The position numbers and the translations under genes were made by a program. The notes beneath the pieces were generated by a model. It saw nothing but the letters and a program-made list of their open reading frames with translations, did no database searches and was not told the origin of the DNA. A DNA stretch of 32,635 nucleotides. It comes from Bacteroidales bacterium Bact_22. GTDB taxonomy: Bacteria > Bacteroidota > Bacteroidia > Bacteroidales > F082. Below are positions 1-8,362 of the stretch, one piece after another (position 1 is the stretch's first letter; every line of letters starts with the position of its first letter). The stretch is taken from positions 1 to 32,635 of the forward strand of contig LUZN01000026.1 of the NCBI GenBank assembly GCA_001603665.1, in the 5' to 3' direction.

Positions 1-2262
1 TTATCATACTATGAAAATCTAGAGTACAACCGTTATACACATAATCAGTGCTTTATAGGTAAAGAATTAAAGGACAACAAAGAATTCTTTGATAGTGAAG
101 AAGTTGGTTCATTGAGCGAACAACAAAGAGATTCTGCTGTAAGACTTGAAGACAATTGCTTGGTTATTAGTAGCGCCGGCAGTGGAAAGACAAAAACAAT
201 GGTTGGAAAGCTTCAGTATTTAGTAAAAAAACGTAATATTGACCCCGACAGGATTCTTGTTTTGACATATACGAAAGCTGCGGCAAAAGAATTGTCAGAA
301 CGACTGGCTTCAACTTTATTGGTCGGAAGAACATTCCATAGTGTCGCGATGGAAATTATTTCAGAAGTTTCTGGCAAAAAACCATCAATTGCTCCTAATG
401 ACCTGTTTCTCAATGTTTTTAACAACATGTTAAAGGACAATGAGTTTTTGAAAAATGTGTTGATATACCTCGAAAACTATCAATCTCAAGTTAAGCCTTC
501 TGAAAAATATAAAACAGCGGCAGACTACTATTTCGATAGAAAAAAATATGGCATACAGGCTCTTTACACTGATATGGACGGCAATGCTGTTTTTACAAAA
601 AGCGAAGAGGAAAAGAGAATTTGCAATTATTTAACTCATTGGGGAATAGATTTCAGATATGAAGAGCCGTATGAATTACAAACCACATCCCCTACATATC
701 GTCAATATAGGCCGGATTTTTCAATTTATTATGAAGACTATTCTGGAGTTAAAAGAAGATTGTATCTTGAACATTTTGCTATAGGAGAGGACGGAAATGT
801 GCCCCAATGGTTCGGTGATGGTGTCCAGGGCGGATGGTATAAAGCCAATAATGATTATAAAAAGGGTATAGAATGGAAAAAACAGCTGCATAGGAATAGT
901 GGAACGACTTTGATATATACAACCAGTGCTGATTTTGGCCAAGGAAAGGTTGAGTATAAATTAAAGAAATTGTTAGAGGATGCTGGAGTCCCAATCAAAC
1001 ATGTGCCAGAAAATGAGTTATATAACAAGATAGTTATACGTAATAAAAGCATGGAGAAATCAATCCTTGAAATGTGTCAGGGATTTGTCAGTTTGTTAAA
1101 ATCCAATAGGAAAACAATAAATGCTGTTTATTCTTTGGCGAGAAACAAGGGATCTATGCGGGATTGCTTTATTATTCAGAGTATTTTGAAACCTCTATAC
1201 ACAAATTACGAAACCGCTTTGGTTAATGCTGGTGTGATTGACTTTACTGATGCGATTATCCAGGCTACTGATTATTGTAACAAAGGTCTCTGGAAAGATT
1301 ACGATTATATTTTGGTAGATGAGTTTCAGGATATCTCAATAGACAGATATCAATTCCTTCAATCGTTAAGAAGAAAGTCGCCTTTGACTAAATTATTCTG
1401 TGTTGGTGATGATTGGCAATCAATATACCGCTTTTCTGGCAGCGATGTTAATCTATTTACAAAATTTTCAGACTACTTTGGATATACCGAAGAATGCAAG
1501 TTGGAAACATCTTATCGATTCGGCAATCCTTTGATTGAAACATCATCTGCTTTTATTCAGAAGAATCCGGAGCAAAAGAAAAAAACAGTCAAACCTTTAG
1601 TTGACTCAGACAAAAACACATATATTGAAGCAGTCTCATATGATGATGAAAAATCACTATATCAACTTTTAGCAAAATATATCAGTAATGTACCGGAAGA
1701 TAAATCGATATACATTCTTGGGAGATATACTTATGATGTAAATGTTTTAGGTGAGGATAATGTATCTGTAGATGAGAATAGAATCAATATCACGGTTGGT
1801 TTTGGCAAACGCAAAGTGCCATTCTTGACCATCCATAGTTCGAAGGGCCTTGAAGCTGATTATGTATTTCTTCTTAATTGTAACAGCGGTCTATATGGTT
1901 TCCCATCGTTGATTTCCGATGATCCTGTGATGGATTATGTTTTAAGTGAAGATGACCATTATCCGTTTGGAGAAGAAAGAAGAGTTTTTTATGTGGCTAT
2001 AACGAGGGCAAAAGAGCACACGTTTTTATTGTATGATGCTAAAAAACCATCGGAATTTGTTACAGAAATGTTTGATAAACACTTTGAGATTCCGGAAAAA
2101 GAATTGTGTCCAATGTGTAAAAATGGAAAACTTGTGGTATTGAAGAGAGGCGTGACAAAAACAGGTAATACATACATAAACTGGGGCTGCAACAACTATT
2201 CTGTGAGATGTTCGTATTTTAAACGAGAGTTTATAAACAGCGACAAAAAAACTAAGGTATAA
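1..2262 (+). CDS. Helicase IV-like UvrD/Rep-family DNA helicase with inserted PD-(D/E)XK-like domain, 5' truncated
   Basis: Superfamily 1 3'-5' DNA helicase most like DNA helicase IV. The frame is open from base 1, so the gene starts outside the window; a TTG at 112 is only an in-frame codon. Numbering from 112, the Q motif LSEQQ lies just at the start, followed by Walker A SAGSGKT (21-27), Walker B DEFQD (403-407), motif III GDDWQSIYRF (432-441), motif V TIHSSKGLEADYV (573-585) and motif VI EERRVFYVAITRAK (621-634). Residues about 160-290 are not helicase core: an acidic helix, RPDF (200-203), then YLEHF (218-222) resemble a PD-(D/E)XK nuclease fold inserted before the second helicase half. 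The tail has a four-cysteine zinc ribbon (C666, C669, C693, C700) like topoisomerase zinc fingers. The gene is visibly A+T richer than parC downstream. A role in repair or foreign-DNA processing is inference; helicase identity is firm. Confidence 0.88.
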   Translation, partial: LSYYENLEYNRYTHNQCFIGKELKDNKEFFDSEEVGSLSEQQRDSAVRLEDNCLVISSAGSGKTKTMVGKLQYLVKKRNIDPDRILVLTYTKAAAKELSERLASTLLVGRTFHSVAMEIISEVSGKKPSIAPNDLFLNVFNNMLKDNEFLKNVLIYLENYQSQVKPSEKYKTAADYYFDRKKYGIQALYTDMDGNAVFTKSEEEKRICNYLTHWGIDFRYEEPYELQTTSPTYRQYRPDFSIYYEDYSGVKRRLYLEHFAIGEDGNVPQWFGDGVQGGWYKANNDYKKGIEWKKQLHRNSGTTLIYTTSADFGQGKVEYKLKKLLEDAGVPIKHVPENELYNKIVIRNKSMEKSILEMCQGFVSLLKSNRKTINAVYSLARNKGSMRDCFIIQSILKPLYTNYETALVNAGVIDFTDAIIQATDYCNKGLWKDYDYILVDEFQDISIDRYQFLQSLRRKSPLTKLFCVGDDWQSIYRFSGSDVNLFTKFSDYFGYTEECKLETSYRFGNPLIETSSAFIQKNPEQKKKTVKPLVDSDKNTYIEAVSYDDEKSLYQLLAKYISNVPEDKSIYILGRYTYDVNVLGEDNVSVDENRINITVGFGKRKVPFLTIHSSKGLEADYVFLLNCNSGLYGFPSLISDDPVMDYVLSEDDHYPFGEERRVFYVAITRAKEHTFLLYDAKKPSEFVTEMFDKHFEIPEKELCPMCKNGKLVVLKRGVTKTGNTYINWGCNNYSVRCSYFKREFINSDKKTKV

Positions 2263-2305
2263 GATTAGCCAAGGGTATCGTAGTTCAAGGCGCTCCCATG
2301 CCACT

Positions 2306-2350
2306 CCGCGGTGCATCGGGAGGGGCCCGATTGCGGGGCAGCGGTTTTTT
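2306..2350 (+). terminator. Probable terminator after the helicase gene
   Basis: ATCGGG (2315-2320) pairs with CCCGAT (2326-2331) across a 5-nt loop. Outside it, CCGC and TGC can pair with GCA and GCGG, and the structure ends in six T residues (2345-2350). The stem has bulges, so the call is moderate. It sits about 45-85 bases after the helicase stop. Confidence 0.45.
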
Positions 2351-2383
2351 AAACTTATATCGAATGATATCCTAATTTTGAAG

Positions 2384-2412
2384 GAGGTTCCTCGCTTCGC
2401 TCGGAATGACAG
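2384..2412. repeat. Short copy of the widespread CGCTCGGAATGAC dispersed repeat
   Basis: The run CCTCGCTTCGCTCGGAATGA is the reverse complement of the sequence that, when mis-translated in many environmental genomes, gives peptides such as HSERSEES. It is an intergenic repeat with no coding role. Recognition is from general knowledge of bacterial genomes; only one copy is visible in this window. Confidence 0.6.
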
Positions 2413-2440
2413 GGCGTTTGTGTGTGAACAATGTAGCTTC

Positions 2441-2539
2441 GCTCCCAAGTGGTTTACAGCATTGGCCAGCGCCATATAGCGGTTAGAGCTTTATATGGCG
2501 CTTGATCTTTTGGTTCCTTTTCCATCAAGGGAAAAGGAA
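2441..2539 (+). repeat. Two-hairpin dispersed repeat, copy A
   Basis: Hairpin 1 is GCGCCATATA (2469-2478) with TATATGGCGC (2492-2501), enclosing the loop GCGGTTAGAGCTT. Hairpin 2 is TTCCTTTTCC (2514-2523) with GGAAAAGGAA (2530-2539), loop ATCAAG. A leading block GCTCCCA..GGTTTAC is shared with copy B near 19788-19885. Loop and flanks are conserved between copies while stems differ in a paired way, so structure rather than sequence appears maintained. It lies upstream of a promoter and downstream of a gene, as does copy B. Confidence 0.75.
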
Positions 2540-2588
2540 TAAGAAACATCGCCCGCCAGGGCGTTATTAATGTAAATCTTTTTTACAA

Positions 2589-2620
2589 TTGATTTTCTTC
2601 GGAAAGATTTATTATATTTG
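2589..2620 (+). promoter_or_regulatory. Bacteroidetes-type promoter for the BatA-type gene
   Basis: TTG at 2589-2591, a 21-nt spacer and TATATTTG at 2613-2620 fit the phylum's -33/-7 pattern (TTG, about 19-22 nt, TAnnTTTG). The start codon follows at 2644, giving a leader of about 20 nt. Confidence 0.7.
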
Positions 2621-2643
2621 CAGTTTGAAAAAGAAAATCGATA

Positions 2644-4650
2644 ATGAGTTTCCTCTATCCAAATATGCTCTGGTGTTTGTTTGCGTTGGCAATCCCAATC
2701 ATCATCCACCTTTTTAACTTCAGAAGGCATAAAATCGTCTATTTCAGCAACACCGCAACGCTGAAGACGATAGAGCAGGAGAACGCCAAGACGAAGAAGC
2801 TTAAATACATTATCGCATTGATAATGAGGATGTTGTTCACTGCCGGACTCGTTTTTGCTTTCGCATATCCTTACAATCCCGAACAGAAACTGAAGACTGA
2901 CGATGCCGACAATCTGGTAGCGGTTTATATCGATAATTCTATGTCGATGCATAGCCAATCGTCGGAGATTTCTCTTATCGAAGATGCGAGGTCGTCGGCA
3001 CGCGCTTTGGTTAGTAATACAAGCCCTTCGCAGAGGTTTGTGCTGCTCACCAATAGCCGTCAGCTTGACAACGAATACCCTATGAACCAAGACGAGATGC
3101 TGATGAGCATCGATGCCATGCAAACTGAAGCTTCTCCGCTGACGTTCAATAATTTATACGAGAATCTGCAGATGATAATGAAGCGCAACGGCTTCAAATC
3201 GGCTTCATTGTTCATATATTCCGACTTTCAAGAAAACATGATGAACATGGACGGCCTCGTTGCTGACTCCGCGATTCAGATTGTCGCGATGCCGTTAGCC
3301 TCTGATTATCAACAGAATATCTATATCGACACAGTATGGCTTTCGTCGCCGGTGCTGCAAACAGAATTAGCCAACGAGGTGAACGTTCGTGTTGTCAATG
3401 AGAGCGCCAAAGATGTGAATGGATTGCCCGTTTACCTTGAAATCGCTGGCAGTTCGGTTGCTTTTACCACTGTCGATATACCCGCAAACGGCAAAAATGA
3501 GGTTTCAATGCAATTCGTGCTGAACGAATCGGGAGAGAAAGATGCCACCGTTTCAATCAACGATTACCCGATAACATTCGACGATACCTATAATTTCGTC
3601 CTGAATGTCCGTCCGATCATTAAAATCGTGGAATTGTCAACAGGTACTGGCGATTTGGCGATACAAACCTTATTTGAAAACGATTCATTATTCGATTATC
3701 ATTACGTCGATCCTCGTCGCATCGATCAACAGTATCTCTCTGATTGTCAGATGATTATCGTCGATGGAGATGCAAATTTGAATGAGACAATGTGGCAAAC
3801 CATAATCGATTTCGCAAACGATGGTGGGAGCGTAGTCATGTTTCCTTCAGAGAACTCCGATAACTCAAATGTCTCCGAGTTTTCTAACGATACTTTAAGC
3901 ATCAGCCACATCGCTTCCCAGCACGAATTCTTCTCCGACATCTTCGTCAACATCCCAAACAATGCCGACCTTCCGAATGTCTACAAACACGTTCAAATCG
4001 ATAAAAAACGATTTTCTAACACTCTGACTCTCATATCATTACAGAATGGTACTTCATTTTTTACTTTAAGTAAAATCGGAAGTGGAAATATATTCAATTT
4101 TGCATCTCAGCTGGGTAAAGATTGGACCAATTTTGCAGATAATTCGCTGTTAGTTCCTATCATGTACAAGGTTGCGATGTTGGGCGGTCAAATGAATCGT
4201 CTTTCATATACTTTGGGCGTTGATAAAGACATTACAATCAACGATTTGACCGCATTTTCGGAAGGCGATATACGAATTCGTGACGATAGAGGCAATTTCG
4301 AGATGATTCCGATGGTCGAAATGCGCAATAATCGGGCGCTGATAAGACTTTACGACGAATTGCCAGGCGCTGGATTCTATACTATCAACAAAGGCGATGA
4401 TGTCATCGAAACGACTGCTTGGAACGACAATCGCAAGGAGTCGAAAATGAATTTTTTGGATAGGGAAGAAGTTGATAAATTATTGAAAGACAATGGATTA
4501 AACGTACTTGCCGTAATGAAGGCCGACGAAATCCATTCCAACGACGTGATGGAGATGATGGTACGCCGCTCGATGCTGTGGAAATCGTTCATCCTCTTAT
4601 CGTTGATAACTATGTTGATAGAAATTTTGGTTTTGCGTTTCTGGAAATAA
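2644..4650 (+). CDS. BatA-domain membrane protein with von Willebrand A-type domain
   Basis: Membrane protein of the Bacteroidetes aerotolerance-regulator type. The first about 75 residues form the double-transmembrane N-terminal BatA domain: a hydrophobic helix at 8-24, the basic FNFRRHK segment, and a second helix at 54-74. A VWA domain follows; its MIDAS-type motif is DNSMS (D97, S99, S101), a metal-dependent protein-binding site. Middle residues (about 230-560) look like extracytoplasmic beta-rich and ThuA/GATase-like segments, and a last helix sits near 645-665, just before the basic C-terminus. At 668 residues it matches the long stand-alone BatA-domain proteins next to housekeeping genes rather than the short BatA/BatB of the bat operon. 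It has its own promoter and lies 41 bases before parC. Family membership is strong; substrate or partner is unknown. Confidence 0.85.
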   Translation: MSFLYPNMLWCLFALAIPIIIHLFNFRRHKIVYFSNTATLKTIEQENAKTKKLKYIIALIMRMLFTAGLVFAFAYPYNPEQKLKTDDADNLVAVYIDNSMSMHSQSSEISLIEDARSSARALVSNTSPSQRFVLLTNSRQLDNEYPMNQDEMLMSIDAMQTEASPLTFNNLYENLQMIMKRNGFKSASLFIYSDFQENMMNMDGLVADSAIQIVAMPLASDYQQNIYIDTVWLSSPVLQTELANEVNVRVVNESAKDVNGLPVYLEIAGSSVAFTTVDIPANGKNEVSMQFVLNESGEKDATVSINDYPITFDDTYNFVLNVRPIIKIVELSTGTGDLAIQTLFENDSLFDYHYVDPRRIDQQYLSDCQMIIVDGDANLNETMWQTIIDFANDGGSVVMFPSENSDNSNVSEFSNDTLSISHIASQHEFFSDIFVNIPNNADLPNVYKHVQIDKKRFSNTLTLISLQNGTSFFTLSKIGSGNIFNFASQLGKDWTNFADNSLLVPIMYKVAMLGGQMNRLSYTLGVDKDITINDLTAFSEGDIRIRDDRGNFEMIPMVEMRNNRALIRLYDELPGAGFYTINKGDDVIETTAWNDNRKESKMNFLDREEVDKLLKDNGLNVLAVMKADEIHSNDVMEMMVRRSMLWKSFILLSLITMLIEILVLRFWK

Positions 4651-4659
4651 AAAATTTTG

Positions 4660-4667
4660 TATTTTTG
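4660..4667 (+). promoter_or_regulatory. Promoter -7 element for parC
   Basis: TATTTTTG matches TAnnTTTG and ends 24 bases before the parC ATG at 4692. It overlaps the end of the upstream gene's spacer, so parC can be transcribed independently of the BatA-type gene. Confidence 0.65.
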
Positions 4668-4691
4668 TAAATTGACTTTGAATTTTTGAAA

Positions 4692-7523
4692 ATGGCAGAT
4701 TTTGACGACGAAAATATTGATAATCAGGAACTTGAAGAGATAAGTGAGATTGGCGACGATGTAACGCAAGTGCTCGACGGCTTCGATCCTACGGAGGAAG
4801 AGGAGTCGGGAATGCTAGTGCAGTCGGGCGATGGCTACCGTATCGTGCCCCTGAAGGGTATGTTTGAGAACTGGTTTCTCGACTATTCTTCATACGTCAT
4901 CCTCGACCGCGCCGTGCCGGAAATCGACGATGGTCTGAAGCCGGTGCAGCGCCGCATCCTGCATTCCATGAAAGAGATCGATGACGGTCGCTACAACAAG
5001 GTGGCTAATATCGTGGGAAACACCATGAAATATCACCCTCACGGCGATGCTTCAATCGGCGATGCACTTGTGAATCTCGGTCAGAAGGACCTCCTCATCG
5101 ACTGCCAAGGTAACTGGGGTAATATCCTCACCGGCGACGGCGCGGCGGCTCCACGTTATATCGAGGCACGTCTGTCGAAATTCGCTCTTGACGTGGTTTT
5201 CAACCCGAAAACGACAGATTGGACATTCTCTTACGACGGCCGTAACAAAGAGCCTATCTCGCTGCCGATAAAGTTCCCGTTGCTGCTTTTCCAAGGCGCC
5301 ATGGGCATCGCGGTAGGTCTGAAGTCGGAGATTCTGCCACATAACTTCAATGAACTCATCGACGCTTCCATCGCTTACCTTAAAGATGAGCCTTTTGAGC
5401 TTTATCCTGACTTCCAAACTGGCGGTCTTATCGACGTTCGCGGATACAACGATGGCGGTCGCGGCTCAAGAGTGCAGGTGAGGGCAAGGATTTCCCAACT
5501 CGACAAAAAGACATTGGTAATCACTGAGATACCTTACGGAACGACAACCGAAACGTTGATCCAGTCGATTACTCAAGCCGGCGAGAAGGGCAAAATCAAG
5601 ATTCGTCGCGTCGACGATAACACCTCAAAAAACGCTGAAATCGTCATACATCTCGCGCCAGGCGTGTCGCCCGACCAGACAATCGACGCTCTCTACGCCT
5701 TCACGAAGTGCCAGGTCAAGCTGAACAGTCTCTGCACCTGCGTTATCCATAACGATAAGCCTGAATTTACTACCATTTCGGCGATTTTGAAGCATAACAC
5801 CGACCATACTCTCGACTTGTTGAGCTGGGAGCTTCAAAACACCCTCGAAGAGCTTGAAGGCAAGTGGCATTGGATCTCTCTCGAGAAGATTTTCTTCGAA
5901 AAACGCATCTATAAGATCTTGGAAAAAGACGCGCCAAGCTTTGACGCTCAATTAGATGCGATCGAAAAGGCATTCGATCCATATCGTGATCAGCTGAAGA
6001 AGGAAATCACACGTGAAGATGTGGTGAATCTTTGCGAGAAGCCGGTTCGTAAAATCTCCAAATTCGATATCAAAAAGGCTGAGGATCAATTACTTGACAT
6101 AGAAAAACAGATCGAGCAGGTGAAATACGACCTCGACCATATCGTTGATTACACAATCAATTATTTCGAGGAGATGAAGCGCAAATACGGCAAGGGTCGC
6201 GAGCGTAAGACCGAAATCCGTAACTTCGACAACATCTCGGCAGTGGCCGTAGCCGCTAACAACGAAAAGCTGTACGTCAACAAGGAGGAAGGCTTCATCT
6301 GCACCAGCCAAGGTCTCAAGAAAGAGCAAAACAAGGACGCTTACGGCTATGTGTGCGACTGCGCCGATATCGACGATGTCATCGTGTTCCGTGAAAACGG
6401 CACGTTCTCAGTGGTCAAGCTGCAGCCTAAGCTGTTCGTCGGACCAGAGAAGATTATCTACGCGAACATCTATCATAAAGGCGACAAACGCACGATTTAC
6501 AACATGGCTTACCGCAACGGAAAGCCAGGAAATCCTTACTATGTCAAGCGTTTCTACGTCGACGGCATCACTCACGACAGGATTTACGACCTCACAATGG
6601 GCGAGCCGGGCTCAAAAGTGGCCTATTTCTCAGCAAATCCTAACGGCGAGGCAGAAGTCATCAAGGTGATGCTGCGTCCGGCACCGAAGCTCAAAAAGCT
6701 GTCGTTCGACTACGATTTCGCCACTTTGGATATCAAAGGACGTGCAAGTCGTGGCAATAAGCTCACAAATCACCCCGTAAACCGCATTTTTAAGCGCGAG
6801 GAAGGCGTTTCGACCCTTTCGGCACGTGAGATATGGTACGACGACACTGTGAAGCGTCTGAACGCCGATGGACGCGGTGTTTCGATTGGCCGCTATTCGG
6901 GCAACGACAGAATCATGCAAATCCATGCCAACGGCGAGTTCCGTCTCACAAACTTCGACCTCTCGACGCATTTCGACGACGACATGACGATGATCTTCAA
7001 GTTCGAGCCTGAGACGATTTTCACTGTTTTGTACATCGAATCTGAGACTAAGTTGATGTATATCAAGAGGTTTACTGTCGAGGAGGATACTCCTTTGAAC
7101 AAGCGAATCTCGTTCATAGGCGAAGGCGAAGATGCCAAACTTATAGCCGTCAACATGGATGTCTTGCCGAGACTGTTGCTGAAATTCAACGACGGCGTAA
7201 GTGGCAAACACTTTGAGGATGAAGAACTTAACGTTGATGAATACATCGGCGTGAAGAGTTATAAGGCCAGAGGTAAACGCCTCTCGGTCCACGACGTGAA
7301 CTACTACGAGTTCCTCGAGCCGTTTGAGCCGCTGGTAGTGGAAGAGGAGCCGGAACCAGCGGAAGGAACAGTTGAAGAACAAATAGAGAGCTCTGAGAAC
7401 TCCGAAATTACTGAAGAAAAAGAAAACTCGGAGAACTCCAAGAACTCTATACCTGAACCAAATGAGTCGGAAGATCATCCAGACAACGATGACAATAAAG
7501 AAGGTCAGCTGACGTTATTCTGA
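4692..7523 (+). CDS. parC: DNA topoisomerase IV subunit A
   Basis: Type IIA topoisomerase A subunit, which cuts and rejoins DNA with ParE to decatenate chromosomes. The winged-helix/tower region carries GLKPVQRRIL (81-90), the quinolone-region motif YHPHGDASIGDAL (about 114-126), and AAPRYIEARL with catalytic Tyr at about 146. A degenerate propeller C-terminal domain follows (about 515-885). The last about 55 residues are an acidic, Ser/Glu-rich tail ending in QLTLF, which matches the beta-clamp-binding consensus QL(S/D)LF. The 943-residue length and divergent C-terminal domain suit Bacteroidetes ParC rather than GyrA. ATG 4692 is chosen over the in-frame TTG at 4686 because it gives the usual acidic N-terminus and a better distance from the promoter. 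A lipoprotein gene starts 3 bases after the stop. Confidence 0.93.
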   Translation: MADFDDENIDNQELEEISEIGDDVTQVLDGFDPTEEEESGMLVQSGDGYRIVPLKGMFENWFLDYSSYVILDRAVPEIDDGLKPVQRRILHSMKEIDDGRYNKVANIVGNTMKYHPHGDASIGDALVNLGQKDLLIDCQGNWGNILTGDGAAAPRYIEARLSKFALDVVFNPKTTDWTFSYDGRNKEPISLPIKFPLLLFQGAMGIAVGLKSEILPHNFNELIDASIAYLKDEPFELYPDFQTGGLIDVRGYNDGGRGSRVQVRARISQLDKKTLVITEIPYGTTTETLIQSITQAGEKGKIKIRRVDDNTSKNAEIVIHLAPGVSPDQTIDALYAFTKCQVKLNSLCTCVIHNDKPEFTTISAILKHNTDHTLDLLSWELQNTLEELEGKWHWISLEKIFFEKRIYKILEKDAPSFDAQLDAIEKAFDPYRDQLKKEITREDVVNLCEKPVRKISKFDIKKAEDQLLDIEKQIEQVKYDLDHIVDYTINYFEEMKRKYGKGRERKTEIRNFDNISAVAVAANNEKLYVNKEEGFICTSQGLKKEQNKDAYGYVCDCADIDDVIVFRENGTFSVVKLQPKLFVGPEKIIYANIYHKGDKRTIYNMAYRNGKPGNPYYVKRFYVDGITHDRIYDLTMGEPGSKVAYFSANPNGEAEVIKVMLRPAPKLKKLSFDYDFATLDIKGRASRGNKLTNHPVNRIFKREEGVSTLSAREIWYDDTVKRLNADGRGVSIGRYSGNDRIMQIHANGEFRLTNFDLSTHFDDDMTMIFKFEPETIFTVLYIESETKLMYIKRFTVEEDTPLNKRISFIGEGEDAKLIAVNMDVLPRLLLKFNDGVSGKHFEDEELNVDEYIGVKSYKARGKRLSVHDVNYYEFLEPFEPLVVEEEPEPAEGTVEEQIESSENSEITEEKENSENSKNSIPEPNESEDHPDNDDNKEGQLTLF

Positions 7524-7526
7524 TAA

Positions 7527-8336
7527 ATGAGGAAGTACATTCTGATATTAACCGCTGCAATTCTGCTGTTGCTGTCGTGTTCGGAGCAGCAGAGCGTCGC
7601 GCGCCGTTTTGTGAAAAACAACCGCAAGACCGTGGTGGCTTTGTATCTTCCTGAGCGGCTGGCGAAACGTAACCTTCGCAACGATTCCATACCTGCCGAA
7701 TTAGCCGATTCGTCGCTTCAAACCCAGATTGCATATCTCGAAAAACAAGTTAAAGTAATAGATAAAGTAAATGATGATAAGTTTCTGGATATCATTTACT
7801 TATCGATGAAGGAAACTTTGAAAGATTACGGTCTGAAAGTGGAGTATTGGGAGACTGAAACCTCTCAGCCCGACTCGACACATTGGGTGATTGAGATACC
7901 TCAAATCGAGGTCACCGAGGTGTGCGAGCCGCAGCAGTTTTGCAACTGGGTTGGAGAGCATCGTCTATGCCTCGACGTGCCAGTCGACCTTGTGAATGTG
8001 GCCGTTTGGTTCAATCTTGCCAACGATACGACTGTCGTCACGACGTTTACAGAGCAGAACTATTACAACGACACCGATGTCGCGTTTGACATTGATTATC
8101 AGAACAATAAGGTTATTTCGAAGACTTATTGCGATACGATAAACATTGAGGGATTTTACAAATTTGCATCGATTTTAGGCCGTCTCTACGCCGGTTATTG
8201 CTATGATTTCATCATGAACAGATATATTGATGCCAACCAGCCCGGCCCGATCGACACGATTTATCGTTATCGCTACGACCCATACGAGCGCTATCTCTAT
8301 CGTACTGATAGGGATTATTTGATTGAAATTAAATAG
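7527..8336 (+). CDS. Lipoprotein of unknown function, coupled to parC
   Basis: The 269-residue product starts with a lipoprotein signal: basic MRKY, a hydrophobic stretch, and the lipobox LLSC with Cys at 18. The mature part is predicted to sit in the periplasm or on the outer membrane. It is rich in Asp, Tyr and acidic patches, with repeated DTxY/RYRYDPY-like segments near the C-terminus; I recognise no catalytic motif. The gene begins 3 bases after the parC stop, so the two are almost certainly cotranscribed and translationally coupled, although a link between decatenation and an envelope lipoprotein is not obvious. It converges with cdaA across about 21 bases that consist of a heptamer repeat. 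Confidence 0.8.
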   Translation: MRKYILILTAAILLLLSCSEQQSVARRFVKNNRKTVVALYLPERLAKRNLRNDSIPAELADSSLQTQIAYLEKQVKVIDKVNDDKFLDIIYLSMKETLKDYGLKVEYWETETSQPDSTHWVIEIPQIEVTEVCEPQQFCNWVGEHRLCLDVPVDLVNVAVWFNLANDTTVVTTFTEQNYYNDTDVAFDIDYQNNKVISKTYCDTINIEGFYKFASILGRLYAGYCYDFIMNRYIDANQPGPIDTIYRYRYDPYERYLYRTDRDYLIEIK

Positions 8337-8362
8337 CCAATAGCCAACGGCCAATAGCTAAA
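8335..8362. repeat. Heptamer tandem array between convergent genes
   Basis: Four 7-bp units, AGCCAAT, AGCCAAC, GGCCAAT and AGCTAAA. The array fills the whole gap between the lipoprotein and cdaA and overlaps both stop codons (TAG at 8334-8336 on +, TAG at 8358-8360 on -). Confidence 0.8.

Larger units (their letters stand above)
2263..2643. other. Gene-free 381-bp spacer with terminator-like hairpin, dispersed repeats and promoter
   Basis: No open frame here resembles a protein family. In order it holds a G+C-rich hairpin ending in a T-run (about 2306-2350), a short copy of the widespread CGCTCGGAATGAC-type repeat (about 2384-2412), a two-hairpin repeat shared with about 19788-19885, and a Bacteroidetes promoter before the BatA-type gene. 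The sharp rise in G+C relative to the helicase gene is visible by eye. Confidence 0.7.

Noticed and set aside
2026..2475. A minus-strand frame containing an HSERSEES-like segment
   Set aside because: The segment comes from the widespread intergenic repeat; the rest is opposite the helicase gene. Not a real protein.
6630..7478. A long open frame antisense to the 3' part of parC
   Set aside because: It lies wholly opposite a conserved gene, shows no family features and no promoter or start context; it is a shadow of the G+C-biased parC codons.
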